From Bifidobacterium sp. WK041_4_12 (GTDB lineage Bacteria > Actinomycetota > Actinomycetes > Actinomycetales > Bifidobacteriaceae): 64,000 nucleotides of DNA. The position numbers were made by a program, and so were the translations under genes. Location: NCBI RefSeq assembly GCF_041080795.1, contig NZ_CP129674.1, forward strand, positions 868,001 through 932,000, read 5' to 3'. Position 1 is the first letter of the stretch. Every line of letters begins with the position of its first letter. The notes under the pieces were generated by a model that ran no database searches, had not been told where the DNA came from, and was given only the letters and a program-made list of their open reading frames with translations. Positions 61,625 to 64,000 of the stretch are shown here, piece by piece.

Positions 61625-61761
61625 TCAAGCATGTACTATAGCGTGGAAGACCCGCATGGCTGATTTCGGCATCGAAAAAGTCAACCGGCTGAGTCGGAAG
61701 CGCTGTTGATAACCATGGACTGCCTACAATTCCATAGGGCATGTCATAAAGGAGCAACGGT

Positions 61762-62361
61762 ATGAATCGCACAGCATCAATAACCCGCAACACCAGCGAG
61801 TCCCATGTTTCGCTCAGTGTGAATCTTGACGGTACAGGCGAGACTCATATTGACACGAGTGTGCCGTTCTACAACCATATGATGACTGCGCTTGGCAAGC
61901 ATTCGCTGATTGATCTGGATATCAAGGCCAGCGGCGATACCGATATTGACGTGCATCACACGGTCGAGGACATCGCCATCGTCTTTGGCGAAGCCCTGAA
62001 GAAGGCTCTTGGTGACAAACGAGGCATTCGACGCTTTGCCGACGTGACCGTTCCTCTTGACGAGGCGCTGGCACGAGCGGTCATCGATATTTCCGGCAGA
62101 CCGTATGTCGTGTGCACAGGCGAGCCCGAGGGCTTCGAATTCGCTCTGATCGGGGGACATTTCACCGGATCTCTGGTGCGTCATGTGATGGAATCCATCG
62201 CCTTGCATGCGGGCATCTGTCTGCACATGACATTGCTTGCAGGGCGCGACCCGCACCACATAGCAGAGGCAGAGTTCAAGGCCTTGGCTCGTGCCCTGCG
62301 TGTGGCAGTGGAATCCGATCCTCGTGTCACCGGCATTCCAAGCACGAAGGGAGCACTGTGA
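61762..62361 (+). CDS. hisB: Imidazoleglycerol-phosphate dehydratase
   Basis: The protein has 199 residues, the monofunctional form without a histidinol phosphatase domain. It dehydrates imidazole glycerol phosphate using manganese. Family motifs are [20 protein letters not shown], the metal-binding [29 protein letters not shown] and [32 protein letters not shown] in part. AAAGGAG lies before the ATG. The next gene starts at GTG inside its stop (GTGA overlap). Confidence 0.98.
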   Translation: MNRTASITRNTSESHVSLSVNLDGTGETHIDTSVPFYNHMMTALGKHSLIDLDIKASGDTDIDVHHTVEDIAIVFGEALKKALGDKRGIRRFADVTVPLDEALARAVIDISGRPYVVCTGEPEGFEFALIGGHFTGSLVRHVMESIALHAGICLHMTLLAGRDPHHIAEAEFKALARALRVAVESDPRVTGIPSTKGAL

Positions 62362-63347
62362 ACGATTCTTCATCTGATGGAAACAGACACGATGGAAACC
62401 GGCCCGATGCGAACGGCCCTGTTGGAAACGGCCCTGATGCGAATAACTCGGGTTCCGAAGATCACGATGCTCATGAGAAAGACTCCAACAACCGCAACGC
62501 GCAAGAGATGAATGCGGCCAATGAGAAGAAGTCTCACGGCGACGGCGAGCAAGCAGATTCGCACAAGGCTTCTGCAGATTCACTGAGTGATGAAGAAATT
62601 GATGCCGCATTTGCCAGTTTCGAGGAGGATTTCAACAAACAGGTAGATGGTGATTTCAATTTCGGAGATGACGATACGATTCATCCGGCTGGAACCCATC
62701 GCAACGGTGCTGAGGATGATGCCGATTCCTCTGATCAAAGCGGCTCTGATTCCGAAGCGAATGCCTCTAACGACGTTCACGGGAGTGGAGCTGACGATTC
62801 CGGCAACCTCGGCGAAGACGGGACTGACGGGCTTGATATTGACCCTGACTTCACCAACGAACTTGAAGGTCTGATTGGTGACAAGGTCAAGGTTGCGGTG
62901 ATCATTACACGCATCGCATCCGCCGAATTGTTGGCAGCGTTCTGTCGCATCTCCGATATTTCAGCGCGCTGCATCGAGTCGTCCGAAGGTGCCGTTGCCG
63001 TGCTCGATACGCATGAGGCGGACGGTCCTGAACATGCAGCTCAGGATTTGACCGATGTCGTCTCAGGTCTTTCCGTCGTTCTTGCGGTGAATAGAGCCAA
63101 TAAACTCAACGCGACATTGTGGATGCGTGGCCAGTCAGGTGAGGAATTCGCTCCTCCCATCCTCTTCGCATCGAGTGCGCCGTTCGTTGAAGACATTATG
63201 ATTGGCACGGTGAGCGTCGATTCCTTGAAGCAGAACGGCATCACTGTGGTCAATACCGATGACGTGGACCACGATCAGGCCATGGGCATCATCGCCCGGC
63301 ATATGCGTCTTGGTCCTGATTCATCTGCGGGCGAGACAGGCGAATGA
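62358..63347 (+). CDS. Uncharacterised acidic protein inside the his operon
   Basis: The protein has 329 residues from the GTG at 62358, overlapping the hisB stop and so translationally coupled. Residues 1-170 are very acidic, Asn/Asp/Ser/Gly-rich and probably disordered, with short repeats near the start ([14 protein letters not shown]). The C-terminal 155 residues look folded, with alternating strands and helices ([63 protein letters not shown]). I recognise no family. Its place between hisB and hisH suggests a link to histidine synthesis or only shared transcription. Confidence 0.82.
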   Translation: MNDSSSDGNRHDGNRPDANGPVGNGPDANNSGSEDHDAHEKDSNNRNAQEMNAANEKKSHGDGEQADSHKASADSLSDEEIDAAFASFEEDFNKQVDGDFNFGDDDTIHPAGTHRNGAEDDADSSDQSGSDSEANASNDVHGSGADDSGNLGEDGTDGLDIDPDFTNELEGLIGDKVKVAVIITRIASAELLAAFCRISDISARCIESSEGAVAVLDTHEADGPEHAAQDLTDVVSGLSVVLAVNRANKLNATLWMRGQSGEEFAPPILFASSAPFVEDIMIGTVSVDSLKQNGITVVNTDDVDHDQAMGIIARHMRLGPDSSAGETGE

Positions 63348-63419
63348 GCATGTTTCCAGAACGCGTACAGTATTGCAGTACCGTAGAGATCTTTCATTCC
63401 ACTGCTGTGAGGAGCACCA

Positions 63420-64000
63420 ATGACTTCCATCGTTGTTTTTGATTATGGCTTCGGCAATGTTCGCTCAATGGTTCGTGCACTCGTCAATGTCGGTGCAGAT
63501 GTGACTCTGACATCAAATCACCGTGCCGCGATGGAAGCGGATGGTGTCGTCGTTCCTGGTGTCGGAGCGTTGGCGGCCTGTCTGGAAGGCCTGCGTGATG
63601 TAGGTGGCGAACAGGTCATCAAAGAGCGCTTGGCAGATGGCAGACCAGTCCTGGGCGTCTGCGTCGGCGAGCAGGTCATGTTCGAGTCTGGAGTCGAAAG
63701 GGGAATCCATGCCCAGGGTCTTGGGCTGATCGGCGGCAAGGTTGCACGGCTCGATGCTGACGTGGTTCCTCATACTGGGTGGAATACGGTTCAGGCAGCG
63801 GAAGGTACGACGCTGCTTCACGGCGTGGAACATGAACGTTTCTACTTCGTCCACTCATACGCGGCATTGGATGCACACGATGTTGACGTGGATGGCTTGG
63901 GCTCTGATCCCGGCATGGTGACACGCTGCAGCTATGGTCGGAGCAGTTTCGTCGCTGCCTATGAGCGTGGCCCACTGTCGGCGACCCAATTTCATCCCGA
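63420..64000 (+). CDS. hisH: Imidazole glycerol phosphate synthase, glutamine amidotransferase subunit (partial)
   Basis: The gene starts at the ATG at 63420 (GAGGAG upstream) and runs off the right edge with 193 residues visible. HisH supplies ammonia to HisF. The N-terminal IVVFDYGFGNVRSM and the oxyanion region VVPGVGAL are typical. The catalytic Cys is in GVCVGEQVMFE, where most homologues have G(I/V)C(L/V)GMQ. GWN, FYFVHSY and the His/Glu of the triad (QFHPE) close the visible part. Confidence 0.95.
   Translation, partial: MTSIVVFDYGFGNVRSMVRALVNVGADVTLTSNHRAAMEADGVVVPGVGALAACLEGLRDVGGEQVIKERLADGRPVLGVCVGEQVMFESGVERGIHAQGLGLIGGKVARLDADVVPHTGWNTVQAAEGTTLLHGVEHERFYFVHSYAALDAHDVDVDGLGSDPGMVTRCSYGRSSFVAAYERGPLSATQFHP

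Overview
The window reads as chromosomal DNA of a Bifidobacterium-type actinobacterium (inference). Support comes from the actinobacterial order efp-nusB-carA-carB-pyrF-gmk followed by rpoZ-metK, a monofunctional hisB after hisD-hisC, a purT/purC/clade-II purL/purF/purM/purD block, a class E-type LAxTG surface anchor, frequent GTG/TTG starts with good Shine-Dalgarno sequences, and mid-range GC with no phage or insertion-sequence genes. I cannot name the species.

Layout. Positions 1-5465 are a cell-envelope region: the N-terminal half of a large membrane protein, an AhyD-like membrane alpha/beta hydrolase (both minus strand) and a divergent LTA-synthase-like enzyme. Positions 5510-7407 hold a two-gene YcgR/YcgQ-type permease operon with an unusual Met/His-rich loop. 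Positions 7558-18035 (minus) are a purine biosynthesis block, purT-purC-purL-purF-purM-purD, punctuated by hairpins. Positions 18143-20603 carry an SDR oxidoreductase and a class I aminotransferase. Positions 20851-28611 are one giant surface protein (2586 aa): a fibro-slime-like head, about fifteen SpaA/CnaB modules, and an LARTG anchor with no sortase gene nearby. After a minus-strand SRAP gene comes a PTS island (29608-33995): a PRD/EIIB/EIIA regulator, ascorbate-family EIIA, EIIB and EIIC, and a SIS-domain protein. A minus-strand tRNA-His follows. Positions 34622-39579 contain two 2-hydroxyacid-dehydrogenase-type genes and a MetQ-MetN-MetI importer. Then come a DUF4143 ATPase with four 23-bp iterons upstream and a YihY-family membrane protein.

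The second half is mostly core: the str operon (rpsL, rpsG, fusA, tuf), efp-nusB, carA-carB, a PyrF homologue that lacks catalytic residues, gmk, ilvD (minus), rpoZ, metK with a structured leader, and the his operon (hisD-hisC-hisB, an uncharacterised acidic protein, and hisH running off the right edge).

The most noteworthy observations are: (1) a family of three intergenic palindromic elements, each exactly 105 bp, with related ends (11771-11875, 28613-28717, 54937-55041); (2) the degenerate PyrF in the carAB-gmk operon; (3) the giant SpaA protein, whose modules combine predicted isopeptide, disulfide and Asp/Asn-rich loop motifs; (4) iterons in front of the DUF4143 ATPase; (5) a 16-bp palindrome inside the rpoZ promoter; and (6) the structured metK leader.
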